Of a stretch of DNA of 38,227 bases, positions 16,435 through 25,932 are shown piece after piece; within the stretch, counting starts at the first letter, position 1, and every line of letters begins with the position of its first letter. This DNA is from Legionella sp. km772 (GTDB lineage: Bacteria > Pseudomonadota > Gammaproteobacteria > Legionellales > Legionellaceae), in contig NZ_RZGQ01000013.1 of the NCBI RefSeq assembly GCF_003989735.1, positions 1-38,227 of the forward strand, given 5' to 3'. Under the pieces are notes generated by a model. That model was not told the DNA's origin. It did not search any database and worked only from the letters and a program-made list of their open reading frames with translations. Both the position numbers and the translations under genes were made by a program.

Positions 16435-19400
16435 TTAGACCAACTCTACATCTGAAGTTTGTAAGGTAGTTTGTGTTAAATCCAATAATTCACGTACCGC
16501 TACGAAATACATAGTATAAGTCAATACGGAACTAGATTTTAAATCGTTAACAATAAAGCGCCAACGCTCAATCAAGTCTCGATGTAAACCACCCCAAGCT
16601 TCTAAACAAGCGTTTAAGTCTTTTGCTTTACCATCGAAGCCAATGATCCCAGCAGTTAATTGCCGTTGTTGCCAATCTAAATCATCACGAAGAGCTTCAC
16701 GTGATAAGGATTCCCAGTTATTTTCGGTAGTATGAATAATAATTTGGGTTCTTAGCCAAGCAATATCTAAATACTCTTCAATTCCAAAATATATTTCGGC
16801 TATTTTAGGAATTGACAAACCTTTTAGATGAGCGATTTCAATCAAATCAGGAGCTGCAAATAACCCACGAGTAACGGTTAATTCATGCGCAAGGGCCGCC
16901 GGAATACCATCATGAATTAGACTTTGATATTGTTGTTTATATTGCTCACGGTTATCTTCCCCAAATACCGCTGGCATTGATTGCTTGAGTTCTTTGATAC
17001 CCTCTGAATACAGTTTAATGGTTTGAGTAACATCCTGTAGGCGGCGTTGAGCACGGATGAACCATCGCGTAACTCGTCTTGATAAGCGAACATAATACAT
17101 CATCATTTCAATTTGTTTTTGTGCACTTATCTTAGTTCCCAGCTCCTCAATTTGTTTCCAAATAGACTCTAAATCCAACACTGTGCGCGCAATCATATAG
17201 GCTCTTACAATAAGAGCCACAGAAGCTCCTGTTTCTTCTTGCAAGCGATATACGTAGGTAAAACCCATCTCATTATTAATGATATTACTTAAACGTGTTG
17301 CAATAATCTCACGACGTAGAGGATGATCTTGCATTTGCTGACTAAAACGCGTTTGTAAAGGTTTAGGGAAGGCTGCAATAAGAGTCTGATTCATGAAGCT
17401 ATCTTCAGGAACATCAGAGGCCAATATCTGCTCTTTTAAAATGGTCTTGCTGTAACACATCAAGACAGCAATATCAGGACGAGTTAAGCCTTGGCCTTTT
17501 AGTTTACGCTCCATAAGCGCTTTATCATCTGGCAAAAACTCTAAATTTCTATCAAGTTTTCCTGTGCGCTCTAACTCATTGATATAGCGACTTTGTAATT
17601 CCAGTGCACGTAGCGCTTGTGAGGCAGTTAAACTAATAGCTCGTGTTTGCAGGTAATTATCACGTAGAACTAGTTTCGCAACTTCTTCAGTCATCTCACC
17701 CAAGAGCTCATTTCTTTGTTTCGGAGTTAGATCACCTGAAGCAACAATAGAGTTTAATAAGATTTTTATATTTACTTCTTTATCGGAACAATTTACGCCA
17801 CCCGAATTATCAATAAAATCGGTATAAACCATGCCACCATTTAGAGTATATTCCACCCTAGCCAATTGAGTTAAGCCTAAATTACCGCCCTCTCCAATTA
17901 CCCGACAACGTAACTGTTTAGCGTTAACACGGGTTGCATCATTAGCGCGATCACCTACGTTGGCATTACTTTCTGAGCTTGCTTTGACATAGGTACCAAT
18001 CCCACCACTCCATAATAAATCAACTTTAGCTTTGAGAATGGTCTTAATTAGCTCGTTCGGCTCAATTTGGGTTTGTTTAATACCAAAGAGCTTTTGCATT
18101 TCAGGACTAACAGGGATAGATTTAGCACTACGATTAAAAACGCCACCACCTTTGGAAATTAAGCTCTTGTCAAAATCAGTCCAATTAGAACGGGGTAAAT
18201 TAAATAAACGCTCACGCTCTTTGTAAGTCTTTTCCGCATCGGGGTTTGGATCTATAAAAATATGAAGATGATTAAATGCTCCGACTAATTTTATATGACG
18301 AGACATTAGCATCCCATTACCAAAGACGTCGCCGGCCATATCGCCAATACCTACTACCGTAAAATCTTTGGTTTCAATGTCATAATCCAGCTCATAAAAA
18401 TGACGTTTAACAGATTCCCAGGCGCCGCGTGCAGTAATACCCATTTTTTTATGGTCATAACCCACTGAACCACCGGAAGCAAAAGCATCCCCTAGCCAAA
18501 ATTTATATTCTAGGGAAATTGCATTGGCGATATCTGAAAAAGTCGCGGTGCCCTTGTCAGCAGCCACTACTAGATAAGGATCATCTTCATCATAGGAAAG
18601 AACATTTTTAGGTTTGACGACCTGCCCCTCTTTATAGTTATCTGTAATATCAAGTAAACCGCGAATAAATAATTGGTAACAAGCAATGCCTTCTGCCATA
18701 ATTTCTTCACGAGTCCCATTGATGGGTAAATGCTTAGGTACAAAACCACCTTTGGCACCACTAGGAACAATAACGGAATTTTTTACTTGCTGGGCTTTCA
18801 TCAAGCCTAAAATTTCTGTGCGGAAATCTTCCCGACGATCAGACCAACGCAGGCCTCCGCGAGCCACTTTACCACAACGTAAATGAACGCCTTCAAAACG
18901 GGGTGAATAGACAAAAATTTCAAACATAGGTTGGGGTTTAGGCACACCAGGGATATTTTTACTATTCAATTTAATAGAGATGTAATTTTTGCATTTGCCT
19001 TTTGCGTCAGTCTGATAAAAGTTAGTTCTAAGGGTAGAGCTAATAGCATGCACATATTGTCTTAAGATTTTATCTTCATCAAGATTAGCTACATTTTCTA
19101 AATCGGCATAAATATCTTGTACTAAGGCCGTAAAACGTGCATCTCTTTTTTTAGATTCGCCTACATTAAAACGAATTGCGAATAACTTGACCAGTTTTTT
19201 AGCAATTCCGATATTATGATTTAATGCAGCTTCCATGTATTCTTGACTAAAGGTGAAGCCAATTTGTTTAAAATACTTGGCGTAAGTTCTTAATACAGCT
19301 ACCTCGCGCCAATTAAGTCCACCCGATAAAACAAGTTGGTTAAACCCATCATTCTCAGCATTTCCAAACCAGACTTCTACAAAAGCATTTTGAAATAACT

Positions 19401-21306
19401 CTTTAATTTCATCTAAATGAATTTCGCTGTCTTTATTATATTGTAAAGCGAAATCATTCACCCAGGTGACTTTGCCATCCTCAAATTTGAGTTCATAAGG
19501 CCGTTCACTGATAGCACGCAAACCGAGGTTTTCTAGTATAGGTAACACATCTGATAAAGGGATAGTTGAATGATGTTGATAAATCTTCAATCGGAAATTG
19601 TGTTCTGATTCATCTAAAGGACGATAGAAATTAATCCCTAGCGGTTTTTCAGGGGTTAACGTTTCTATATGCTTAATATCATATACTGCGGTTCTGGGAG
19701 AAAAAACATCCGTGTAAGCACCGGGGAAAGCAGAACGGTAACGCGCAAAAATAGCATTTGCTTGCTCTTCACCATTGGCATCGTATAAATGGTGCTGTAA
19801 ATCATCGGTCCAAGAACGCCCCGCGTCGATCAATTTTTTCTCAATTTCTTTAAGATCATATTCAGGAATATTTTGTGGATCAACACGAATAATAAAATGT
19901 ATCCGTGCTAAAACAGACTCGGAGAATTGGGTAGAAAAATCGATTTCTTGGGCATTAAAGCTATCAGCCAGAATTTTCTGCATTGCTAATCGTAGTTCAG
20001 TATTGACCAACTCTTTAGGAATATAAACTAAACAAGAAATAAATCTTCTGTATACATCCATTCGTGCAAACAAACGAATACGTTTTCGTTCTTGCATGTA
20101 AAATATACCCATTGCGATTTCTAATAATTCCTCTTCAGACGCTTGAATTAAATCGTTACGGGGTAAGGTTTCCAAAATATTTAAAAGTACTTTTCCAGAA
20201 TGGCTGCGCGGATTTAGAGTAGATTTCTCCATTACTAAAGCCACTTTATGCCTTAAAAAAGGTATTTGCTTTGGATTAGTATGATAGGCCGCCGAAGTAT
20301 AAAGACCTATAATTCTTCGCTCACCGATGACCTCTCCTTTCTTATTAAAGCGCTTAATACCAATATAATCTGTATAGGCATTCCGATGTACGGTGGCTAG
20401 ATTATTTGTTTTAGACATTACTAAAATGCGGGGGGAAAGGCTAAATTCTTGAGCCTCAGGCGCCATTGCCGAAATATTGCGCGTATGACCTGTGCTTAGG
20501 GTATCACGTAAAACACCTAGACCTGTATTAGGGATAGCTTGGAGTAAAGTATCGTTTTCTTTTTTTACCAGTTCATAATCTCTCATACCTAAGAAAGTAA
20601 AATGATGATCTTCAATCCAATGAAGTAAAGCTTTAGTCTCTTGAACCTCATTTGCATCCAAAACGTCGGCTACATTATTTAGCTCTGTAATGGCCTCTTT
20701 AACTTCAGCGCGCATTTTTTCCCAATCCTCGACCACAATACGATTATCATCTAAGGCTCGCTGCAAATTTTTATATAATTTATCTAAAACTTCAGGGTCC
20801 GTCTGCCTATCAATTTGCATAAAAATAGGGGCTTCATTGATAACACTACTACTAGTATTTTTACCATTACGAGGTAGCACCTCAGAGATTTTATTCTGTT
20901 TATCTCGTTTAACCTTAATCCCCCCCATATGCACAATAAGATGGGATGAGAGCCCCATTCTATTGATTACCATGCGCATAGAATCTACTAGAAAGGGCAT
21001 ATCATCGCAAATTACTTCAACTACAGTGTGGGTGGTTTGCCAACCATGCCGTTCAAAATCCGGATTATATATATGAATTTTGGTTTCATGAGGCTTACGC
21101 TCGGAAATTAGGGACCAAAAATTAACAACAGCGCCATATAAATCATCAATATCCCATGCAAGTAAATCTTCCAATGCAACTGTTCCATAAAATTGCTCTG
21201 CAAATTCCGCGCAAAACTTGCTTTGATCACCAGCCATAGAATGCTTAATTTTTTCTATTACAGCTGCAATTAAAACATCTTTGCCTTCTTCAAATTTATA
21301 AGACAT
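16435..21306 (-). CDS. gdhB: Large (180-kDa type) NAD-specific glutamate dehydrogenase
   Basis: This enzyme class deaminates glutamate to 2-oxoglutarate with NAD and feeds amino-acid carbon into the TCA cycle, a main route in bacteria that live on amino acids. The 1623-aa product has a long regulatory N-terminal half. The catalytic dehydrogenase region (about residues 700-1230) includes VHLRCGKVARGGLRWSDR, PSGAKGGFVPK, GIGDMAGDVFGNGM and DNSGGVNCSDKEVN. A C-terminal helical domain ends the protein. The length is typical of the class. It is preceded by an L,D-transpeptidase and gabD on the same strand (48- and 3-bp gaps). A GGGGTGA ribosome-binding site precedes the ATG. Many shadow frames lie inside it. 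Confidence 0.97.
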   Translation of the reverse strand: MSYKFEEGKDVLIAAVIEKIKHSMAGDQSKFCAEFAEQFYGTVALEDLLAWDIDDLYGAVVNFWSLISERKPHETKIHIYNPDFERHGWQTTHTVVEVICDDMPFLVDSMRMVINRMGLSSHLIVHMGGIKVKRDKQNKISEVLPRNGKNTSSSVINEAPIFMQIDRQTDPEVLDKLYKNLQRALDDNRIVVEDWEKMRAEVKEAITELNNVADVLDANEVQETKALLHWIEDHHFTFLGMRDYELVKKENDTLLQAIPNTGLGVLRDTLSTGHTRNISAMAPEAQEFSLSPRILVMSKTNNLATVHRNAYTDYIGIKRFNKKGEVIGERRIIGLYTSAAYHTNPKQIPFLRHKVALVMEKSTLNPRSHSGKVLLNILETLPRNDLIQASEEELLEIAMGIFYMQERKRIRLFARMDVYRRFISCLVYIPKELVNTELRLAMQKILADSFNAQEIDFSTQFSESVLARIHFIIRVDPQNIPEYDLKEIEKKLIDAGRSWTDDLQHHLYDANGEEQANAIFARYRSAFPGAYTDVFSPRTAVYDIKHIETLTPEKPLGINFYRPLDESEHNFRLKIYQHHSTIPLSDVLPILENLGLRAISERPYELKFEDGKVTWVNDFALQYNKDSEIHLDEIKELFQNAFVEVWFGNAENDGFNQLVLSGGLNWREVAVLRTYAKYFKQIGFTFSQEYMEAALNHNIGIAKKLVKLFAIRFNVGESKKRDARFTALVQDIYADLENVANLDEDKILRQYVHAISSTLRTNFYQTDAKGKCKNYISIKLNSKNIPGVPKPQPMFEIFVYSPRFEGVHLRCGKVARGGLRWSDRREDFRTEILGLMKAQQVKNSVIVPSGAKGGFVPKHLPINGTREEIMAEGIACYQLFIRGLLDITDNYKEGQVVKPKNVLSYDEDDPYLVVAADKGTATFSDIANAISLEYKFWLGDAFASGGSVGYDHKKMGITARGAWESVKRHFYELDYDIETKDFTVVGIGDMAGDVFGNGMLMSRHIKLVGAFNHLHIFIDPNPDAEKTYKERERLFNLPRSNWTDFDKSLISKGGGVFNRSAKSIPVSPEMQKLFGIKQTQIEPNELIKTILKAKVDLLWSGGIGTYVKASSESNANVGDRANDATRVNAKQLRCRVIGEGGNLGLTQLARVEYTLNGGMVYTDFIDNSGGVNCSDKEVNIKILLNSIVASGDLTPKQRNELLGEMTEEVAKLVLRDNYLQTRAISLTASQALRALELQSRYINELERTGKLDRNLEFLPDDKALMERKLKGQGLTRPDIAVLMCYSKTILKEQILASDVPEDSFMNQTLIAAFPKPLQTRFSQQMQDHPLRREIIATRLSNIINNEMGFTYVYRLQEETGASVALIVRAYMIARTVLDLESIWKQIEELGTKISAQKQIEMMMYYVRLSRRVTRWFIRAQRRLQDVTQTIKLYSEGIKELKQSMPAVFGEDNREQYKQQYQSLIHDGIPAALAHELTVTRGLFAAPDLIEIAHLKGLSIPKIAEIYFGIEEYLDIAWLRTQIIIHTTENNWESLSREALRDDLDWQQRQLTAGIIGFDGKAKDLNACLEAWGGLHRDLIERWRFIVNDLKSSSVLTYTMYFVAVRELLDLTQTTLQTSDVELV

Positions 21307-21354
21307 TAATTCACCCCATTCAGTTGCCGTTGGATACGGCCTCAGTTATTTATG

Positions 21355-21843
21355 TTATTGAATGTATACTAAAGTATCTGTTGTGACCCATTGCGCCAGA
21401 TTTATCATTTCACTATTTCTTACGCGAATGCAGCCACGTGAGCCTGGTATTCCTAAAGGTGTTGAATCGGGGGTTCCGTGGATATAGATATAACGTTGTA
21501 AGCTATCCACATCCCCTCCTTTATTACGACCAGGTTCTAAACCTTCCAGTTGTAAAATCCGCGTTAAAATCCAATCTCGGCCCGGATTATTTTTCCCCAA
21601 CTCTGAAGAGTATATTTCTCCGGTCCATTCACGAGCTACAAATACACTATTTATTTCATTATCTAAACCGATAACGGAATAAATTCTATGCCAACCTCTA
21701 GGTGTGCATTCACTATTCATCTTTTCCCCCAGACCGTTTTTTCCGGTGGAAATTAAATAAGTAAAACTTAACTGATCCGCTTCGTAAGCAGTTAATTTTT
21801 GCTCGGCTGCAGAAATAAAAATGAGTTTATTTGTTTTCTTCAT
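21355..21843 (-). CDS. YkuD-type L,D-transpeptidase without a visible signal peptide
   Basis: YkuD enzymes form 3-3 peptidoglycan crosslinks or attach lipoproteins using a catalytic cysteine. The 162-aa protein carries the full motif: His122 in IHGTPDS, then SRGCIR with Ser135, Cys138 and Arg140. The N-terminus (MKKTNKLIFISAAEQKL) is already the start of the YkuD beta domain and shows neither a signal peptide nor a membrane helix. Export is therefore unexplained. It begins 3 bp after gabD ends and precedes gdhB by 48 bp, so it is probably cotranscribed with both. It may act in the cytoplasm on precursor peptides, or have an unrecognised export route. Confidence 0.85.
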   Translation of the reverse strand: MKKTNKLIFISAAEQKLTAYEADQLSFTYLISTGKNGLGEKMNSECTPRGWHRIYSVIGLDNEINSVFVAREWTGEIYSSELGKNNPGRDWILTRILQLEGLEPGRNKGGDVDSLQRYIYIHGTPDSTPLGIPGSRGCIRVRNSEMINLAQWVTTDTLVYIQ

Positions 21844-21846
21844 TGT

Positions 21847-23217
21847 TTAATCGCTAACTACTATAGTTTTAGTATTTACAAATTCTAATATGCCTTCTTT
21901 TGATAACTCTCGGCCATAGCCTGAATTTTTTATGCCACCAAAAGGTAAGCGCGGGTCAGAAGCAACAAGAGCATTTACAAAGCATACACCGGATTCAATT
22001 TCTTCAGTAGCAATACGCTCCCCGCGCTTCAAATCTTTGGTAAATACCGCCGCACCTAAGCCATATTGCCCCATATTTGCAAGTCGAATTGCTTCTTCCT
22101 CATTTTCTGCAGAGCAAATAGCAATAACGGGTCCAAACAATTCTTCATCAAAAGCAGGCATTCCAGGTTTTACTCTTGTTAACAAAGTAGGCGGATAATA
22201 GAACCCCCTACCATCAGGAATTATACCACCACCTAATAATTTAGCACCTTGTTTCAAAGATTTTTCTACCTGTATTTGCAATGTTTCTCGCAGATCTTTT
22301 CGCGCCATCGGGCCTAACTTAGTTTGGGGATCTAAAGGATCACCTGTGGTAAAATGGCTCATATGTTGCTGAATTTTTTCGAGCAGTTGTTCTTCTATTG
22401 TTTTAATTACAATAACACGTTTAGCAGCAATGCAAACCTGACCAGTATTATTTAAACGGGAACTTACAATATTTTGGGCTGCTAACTCTAAGTCCGCATC
22501 TTCTAAAACTAGATAGGGATCACAACCACCTAACTCTAAAACAGATTTTTTTAAATTTTTTCCTGCTTGCTCAGCAACACTTCGACCCGCCCTCTCACTG
22601 CCTGTTAAGGTTACAGCTATAATTAAAGGATGTTCAATTATTGTTGAAGCACCGTTGTTATCAACAATAAGGTGTTGAAATAATGAGGGTGGAAAACCGG
22701 CTTGTTCAAATAACTCTTGAATTTTATTTCCTGTACCTGTTGATATGGGAGCATGTCTTAAGAGTGCAGCATTTCCCGCGAGAATCGTGGGAACAGCAAA
22801 ACGAAAGACTTGCCAAAAGGGAAAATTCCACGGCATGATAGCGAAAACAATCCCTAGCGGATTGTGACAAACTTTAGCAAGTCTCATTTCCGTATTAATA
22901 ATACGAGGAGCTAAATATTCCTCTACATGTTCAATATAGTGCTCACAAAGACGGGCACATTTTTCAATTTCAGCTCTGCCAGGAGTTATTGGTTTACCCA
23001 TTTCTAAAGACATTAATTCCGCTGATGCATTAGTTTGCTCTCGTAACAAGCGTGTCATTCGCCTCATTTTTTTTTTGCGGGTTGCAAAATCAGTGGTGCG
23101 CCAAGATAAATAAGCATCCTGGCCAGCTTTTATTTTATGATGAATTTCTTTATCACTTAGACAATCATAACTTGCCAGTATTTGTTCAGTTGCTGGATTA
23201 ATTGTCTGAATTTTCAT
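21847..23217 (-). CDS. gabD: Succinate-semialdehyde dehydrogenase-like aldehyde dehydrogenase
   Basis: This enzyme oxidises succinate semialdehyde (from GABA or related compounds) to succinate with NAD(P). The 456-aa protein has the aldehyde dehydrogenase signatures: catalytic Glu228 in LELGG, catalytic Cys262 in NNTGQVC, and the oxyanion Asn131 in MPWNFPFWQ. The usual nucleotide-binding Lys of the VLKHA position reads Arg (ALLRHAP), as in some NAD-preferring relatives. It lies first in the gabD - L,D-transpeptidase - gdhB run, which fits catabolism of glutamate-family compounds. Exact substrate is inferred; another short-chain aldehyde is possible. Confidence 0.85.
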   Translation of the reverse strand: MKIQTINPATEQILASYDCLSDKEIHHKIKAGQDAYLSWRTTDFATRKKKMRRMTRLLREQTNASAELMSLEMGKPITPGRAEIEKCARLCEHYIEHVEEYLAPRIINTEMRLAKVCHNPLGIVFAIMPWNFPFWQVFRFAVPTILAGNAALLRHAPISTGTGNKIQELFEQAGFPPSLFQHLIVDNNGASTIIEHPLIIAVTLTGSERAGRSVAEQAGKNLKKSVLELGGCDPYLVLEDADLELAAQNIVSSRLNNTGQVCIAAKRVIVIKTIEEQLLEKIQQHMSHFTTGDPLDPQTKLGPMARKDLRETLQIQVEKSLKQGAKLLGGGIIPDGRGFYYPPTLLTRVKPGMPAFDEELFGPVIAICSAENEEEAIRLANMGQYGLGAAVFTKDLKRGERIATEEIESGVCFVNALVASDPRLPFGGIKNSGYGRELSKEGILEFVNTKTIVVSD

Positions 23218-23405
23218 TTTGTCACCATAAAAAGGGAAGATTTATGAAGTTTAGTTCAATTTTAAAGAGAAATTGTTTAAAACTAAAAGACTTGCCTTGC
23301 ACTTTACTTTTGATTATTGATACTATTTTGATATTTTATGCTGTTTTTTCTGAAAGAACAGTCCATTAAATCAAAATGTTAATTTATTATTACTGTGGGA
23401 TCTTA

Positions 23406-24167
23406 ATGACGCCTAAACAAACCCATCTTTTATCGTATATTGCAGCTTGGTCTGTGCATCTATTTACAGCAAGTGGTGCTTTTCTTGGCATTCTTACGTT
23501 AGCCAAGATTTATCAGCATGAGTATATAATGGCTTTATGGCTCATGGCGATAACTGTTTTTATTGACGCCGTTGATGGAAGCTTTGCTCGTCTAGCCCAT
23601 GTAAAAGTGATTTTGCCGAAAATAGATGGAGCTCTATTAGATAACATTGTTGATTATTTAAACTATGTCATTACTCCTTGTTTCTTCTTATTAGTTAAGC
23701 CGGACATGCTCCCGCAAGATTATTCTATCTTTCTTATAGCAATTATTTCTATTACTTCGGCTTACCAATTCTGCCAAGATGATGCCAAAACCCCTGATCA
23801 TTTTTTTAAAGGATTCCCTTGCTATTGGAATATCGCCGTCTTTTATATGTATATTTTTGATACTTCCGCTATTAATAACGCTATTTTGCTCAGTATATTT
23901 TCCATCTTAATTTTTGTTCCAGTCAAATATGTTTATCCATCTCGGCTAGATTATTTAACTGACTCCAAAACACTAAAGATCCTGATGCATTGTTGTTCGG
24001 CTTTATACGGAATAAGCTCGTTAGTTTTACTTATTTATTACCCTGATACCAATATGGTATGTCTAACCCTATCACTAGGTTATATATTAATGTATTTGTT
24101 ATTAAGTTTTTATAGAACTTATTCTCCTTTAATAAAAGCTAAAATAAATGCCCATAAAGATTTGTAA
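23406..24167 (+). CDS. pcs: Phosphatidylcholine synthase (CDP-alcohol phosphotransferase)
   Basis: Pcs condenses choline with CDP-diacylglycerol to make phosphatidylcholine in one step, in the inner membrane; in Legionella this lipid supports host interaction. The CDP-alcohol phosphotransferase motif is present in the Pcs-specific long form, DG(x2)AR(x12)G(x3)D(x3)D, within DAVDGSFARLAHVK to DGALLDNIVDY. About seven to eight transmembrane helices cover the rest. The open frame extends to an ATG at 23376, but the ATG at 23406 (MTPKQTHLLSY) follows a GGGA ribosome-binding site and matches where the fold begins. It is divergent from gabD. Confidence 0.88.
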   Translation: MTPKQTHLLSYIAAWSVHLFTASGAFLGILTLAKIYQHEYIMALWLMAITVFIDAVDGSFARLAHVKVILPKIDGALLDNIVDYLNYVITPCFFLLVKPDMLPQDYSIFLIAIISITSAYQFCQDDAKTPDHFFKGFPCYWNIAVFYMYIFDTSAINNAILLSIFSILIFVPVKYVYPSRLDYLTDSKTLKILMHCCSALYGISSLVLLIYYPDTNMVCLTLSLGYILMYLLLSFYRTYSPLIKAKINAHKDL

Positions 24168-24242
24168 GCTTTTTTTGATCTCAGCATAGACTTTGCTTAA
24201 TTTATGATTAAAATAACACTTAAAATTTGTTTTGAGGAAATT

Positions 24243-24731
24243 ATGTCTCTATTTAATTGTGTTACTCGATCACTCATGCTTTCTACTCTTTTAGTTAGCT
24301 CGCTTAATGCAGCATCTTCTTTTCCGAGGGGATGTGAAGTATCAGGTTTTGGTTATGATCAAAGCAATCTAATTTTAAATGAAAGTGGGGAGCAATCGTA
24401 TTATCTTATTCAAAACCGCTCAGACGCTAAAATTGAGCTTGAGCGACATGATACTGCCGATGCATTTATGAGTCCTCCCTTGCTTGCTTCTCTAGACTCA
24501 ATGAACTGGGCAGCTTTTGCTTCGGATGTGAAAAATGTAAACTTTAAATGCTACAAGCGTATGGATGACAATACTTCTTTAGTGGATTGTAGAGATGTAC
24601 TAGAAATCTGCCAGTACCCCCGGGTGCGTTTTGCTTTAAGCAACATGGGAAACTACTGGATTTCAGTTAATAAAAGTCAAGCTAATGTGATTCAGGACTC
24701 CGTTGCCAAAGGTATTTATTTAAAATGGTGA
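24243..24731 (+). CDS. Small periplasmic protein, EnhB-like
   Basis: The frame opens at 24204, but the ATG at 24243 has a clear GAGGAAA ribosome-binding site and is followed by a signal peptide (SLFNCVTRSLMLSTLLVSSLNAAS). The mature part is about 140 aa, with conserved-looking blocks RGCEVSGFGYDQ, YLIQNRSD, VKNVNFKCY, VDCRDVLEICQYPRV and FALSNMGNYWISVNK, and four cysteines. From memory this resembles the Legionella enhanced-entry protein EnhB and its paralogues, whose biochemical role is unknown. It is followed 3 bp later by a membrane protein gene. The real-gene call is firm; the family name is tentative. Confidence 0.78.
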   Translation: MSLFNCVTRSLMLSTLLVSSLNAASSFPRGCEVSGFGYDQSNLILNESGEQSYYLIQNRSDAKIELERHDTADAFMSPPLLASLDSMNWAAFASDVKNVNFKCYKRMDDNTSLVDCRDVLEICQYPRVRFALSNMGNYWISVNKSQANVIQDSVAKGIYLKW

Positions 24732-24734
24732 TAT

Positions 24735-25253
24735 GTGCGTCTCCAATCATTTGCTAGTGGCACTTATCTAACACTCGGAATACTAGGTGCCTGTATTTCA
24801 TTATATGGGTATCTCTTTCAGAGCCAAGAGCCTCAAGTATATTATGTACTAGGCTCCTTGGCCTTATTAGCGACCGCTATTTATTATAAGTTAGCTTACT
24901 TCATTGCCCTCGAGCTCATTCTAATCGCGGGCCATCTCGCTATTTTATTTGGTAGCGGCTCTCATACTCAATTTACTTTACCCTTATTATTGTGTCTTCA
25001 ACTTATTATTGTCTACTCAATGTTAGGACAAAATAACCTTATGTTTTTGATAATTGGAATTTTGGGTATAGCTTTATTGTCTATAGGTCTTGCTTACCAT
25101 AATCACTGGTTATTCTTCTTTGGCAGTCTTTCTATAGCTTTGTATGCCTATTACCGGGGGTATAGAGGCCAGAAAGCTTCTTACTTATGGGCGATATTAA
25201 ATACTATTTTCGCCCTATTGGCACTTTATCATATCTTTATAAATAGAGTATAA
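24735..25253 (+). CDS. Hypothetical multi-spanning membrane protein
   Basis: The 172-aa product starts with GTG 3 bp after the EnhB-like stop codon, so translation is probably coupled. It consists almost wholly of hydrophobic helices (about six, roughly residues 9-28, 34-50, 53-70, 76-94, 97-117 and 119-168) joined by short loops. Later loops are basic (YYRGYRGQK). I recognise no family motif. It is probably an inner-membrane protein working with, or simply encoded beside, the upstream periplasmic protein. Confidence 0.65.
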   Translation: MRLQSFASGTYLTLGILGACISLYGYLFQSQEPQVYYVLGSLALLATAIYYKLAYFIALELILIAGHLAILFGSGSHTQFTLPLLLCLQLIIVYSMLGQNNLMFLIIGILGIALLSIGLAYHNHWLFFFGSLSIALYAYYRGYRGQKASYLWAILNTIFALLALYHIFINRV

Positions 25254-25331
25254 CGATAACTTTTTTTCGATTTGAGATCAAAACTTCTTCTACTAGCTAG
25301 AAAGTTAAATCTCCTTTAATAGGATACGAAT

Positions 25332-25886
25332 ATGAGCAGAACACCATCCACTATGATTGCCTTAGGTACTAAGGCCCCCTACTTTGAATTAGAAGACGTT
25401 ACCACAGGAAAAAAAATCAGGTTTAATGGACAAAACCAACATAAAGCTACATTGATTTTTTTTATTTGTAATCACTGTCCTTATGTTAAACATATAAATC
25501 ATGAACTTACCCGTCTAGCTAACGACTATATACCACGAGATGTTTTATTTTTAGCTATTAATTCTAATGATGTCATTAATTATCCTGACGATTCACCAGA
25601 GAATATGAGATTAACCGCACAACAAGAAAAATATCCCTTTTCTTATCTCTATGATGAAACACAAGAAGTGGCCAAAGCCTATCAAGCCGCATGTACTCCT
25701 GATTTTTATTTATTTGATGAGCAGCACTCTTTAGTATATAGGGGGCAATTGGATGATTCTCGGCCGGGAAATGATATTCCAGTTACTGGAGATTCTTTAC
25801 GGCACGCGTTAGATTGTCTACTAAACGGCCAGCCCATCAATGGTATCCAAAAAGCAAGTTTAGGTTGTAATATTAAGTGGAAATAA
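25332..25886 (+). CDS. Thioredoxin-fold redoxin with CxxC motif
   Basis: The 184-aa protein has the redoxin start PYFELEDVTTGKKIRF. The active site is FFICNHCPYVKH (a CxxC pair inside the CNHCP form typical of the DUF-like thioredoxin family). The cis-Pro region is CTPDFYLFDE, and the end is YRGQLDDSRPGN. No signal peptide is seen, so it should act in the cytoplasm as a peroxiredoxin-like or thiol-disulphide enzyme. Its reductant and substrate are unknown. It ends just before a bidirectional terminator. Confidence 0.85.
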   Translation: MSRTPSTMIALGTKAPYFELEDVTTGKKIRFNGQNQHKATLIFFICNHCPYVKHINHELTRLANDYIPRDVLFLAINSNDVINYPDDSPENMRLTAQQEKYPFSYLYDETQEVAKAYQAACTPDFYLFDEQHSLVYRGQLDDSRPGNDIPVTGDSLRHALDCLLNGQPINGIQKASLGCNIKWK

Positions 25887-25898
25887 ATTGAGACTAAA

Positions 25899-25922
25899 AA
25901 AAGGCCTCATAGGAGGCCTTTT
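25899..25922. terminator. Bidirectional intrinsic terminator
   Basis: A perfect 10-bp stem AAAAGGCCTC/GAGGCCTTTT with a 4-nt loop lies between the convergent redoxin gene and the 753-aa gene. The leftward side reads into a 7-T run (A-tract at 25896-25902); the rightward side ends in four Ts. Confidence 0.88.
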
Positions 25923-25932
25923 AAGAAAAATA

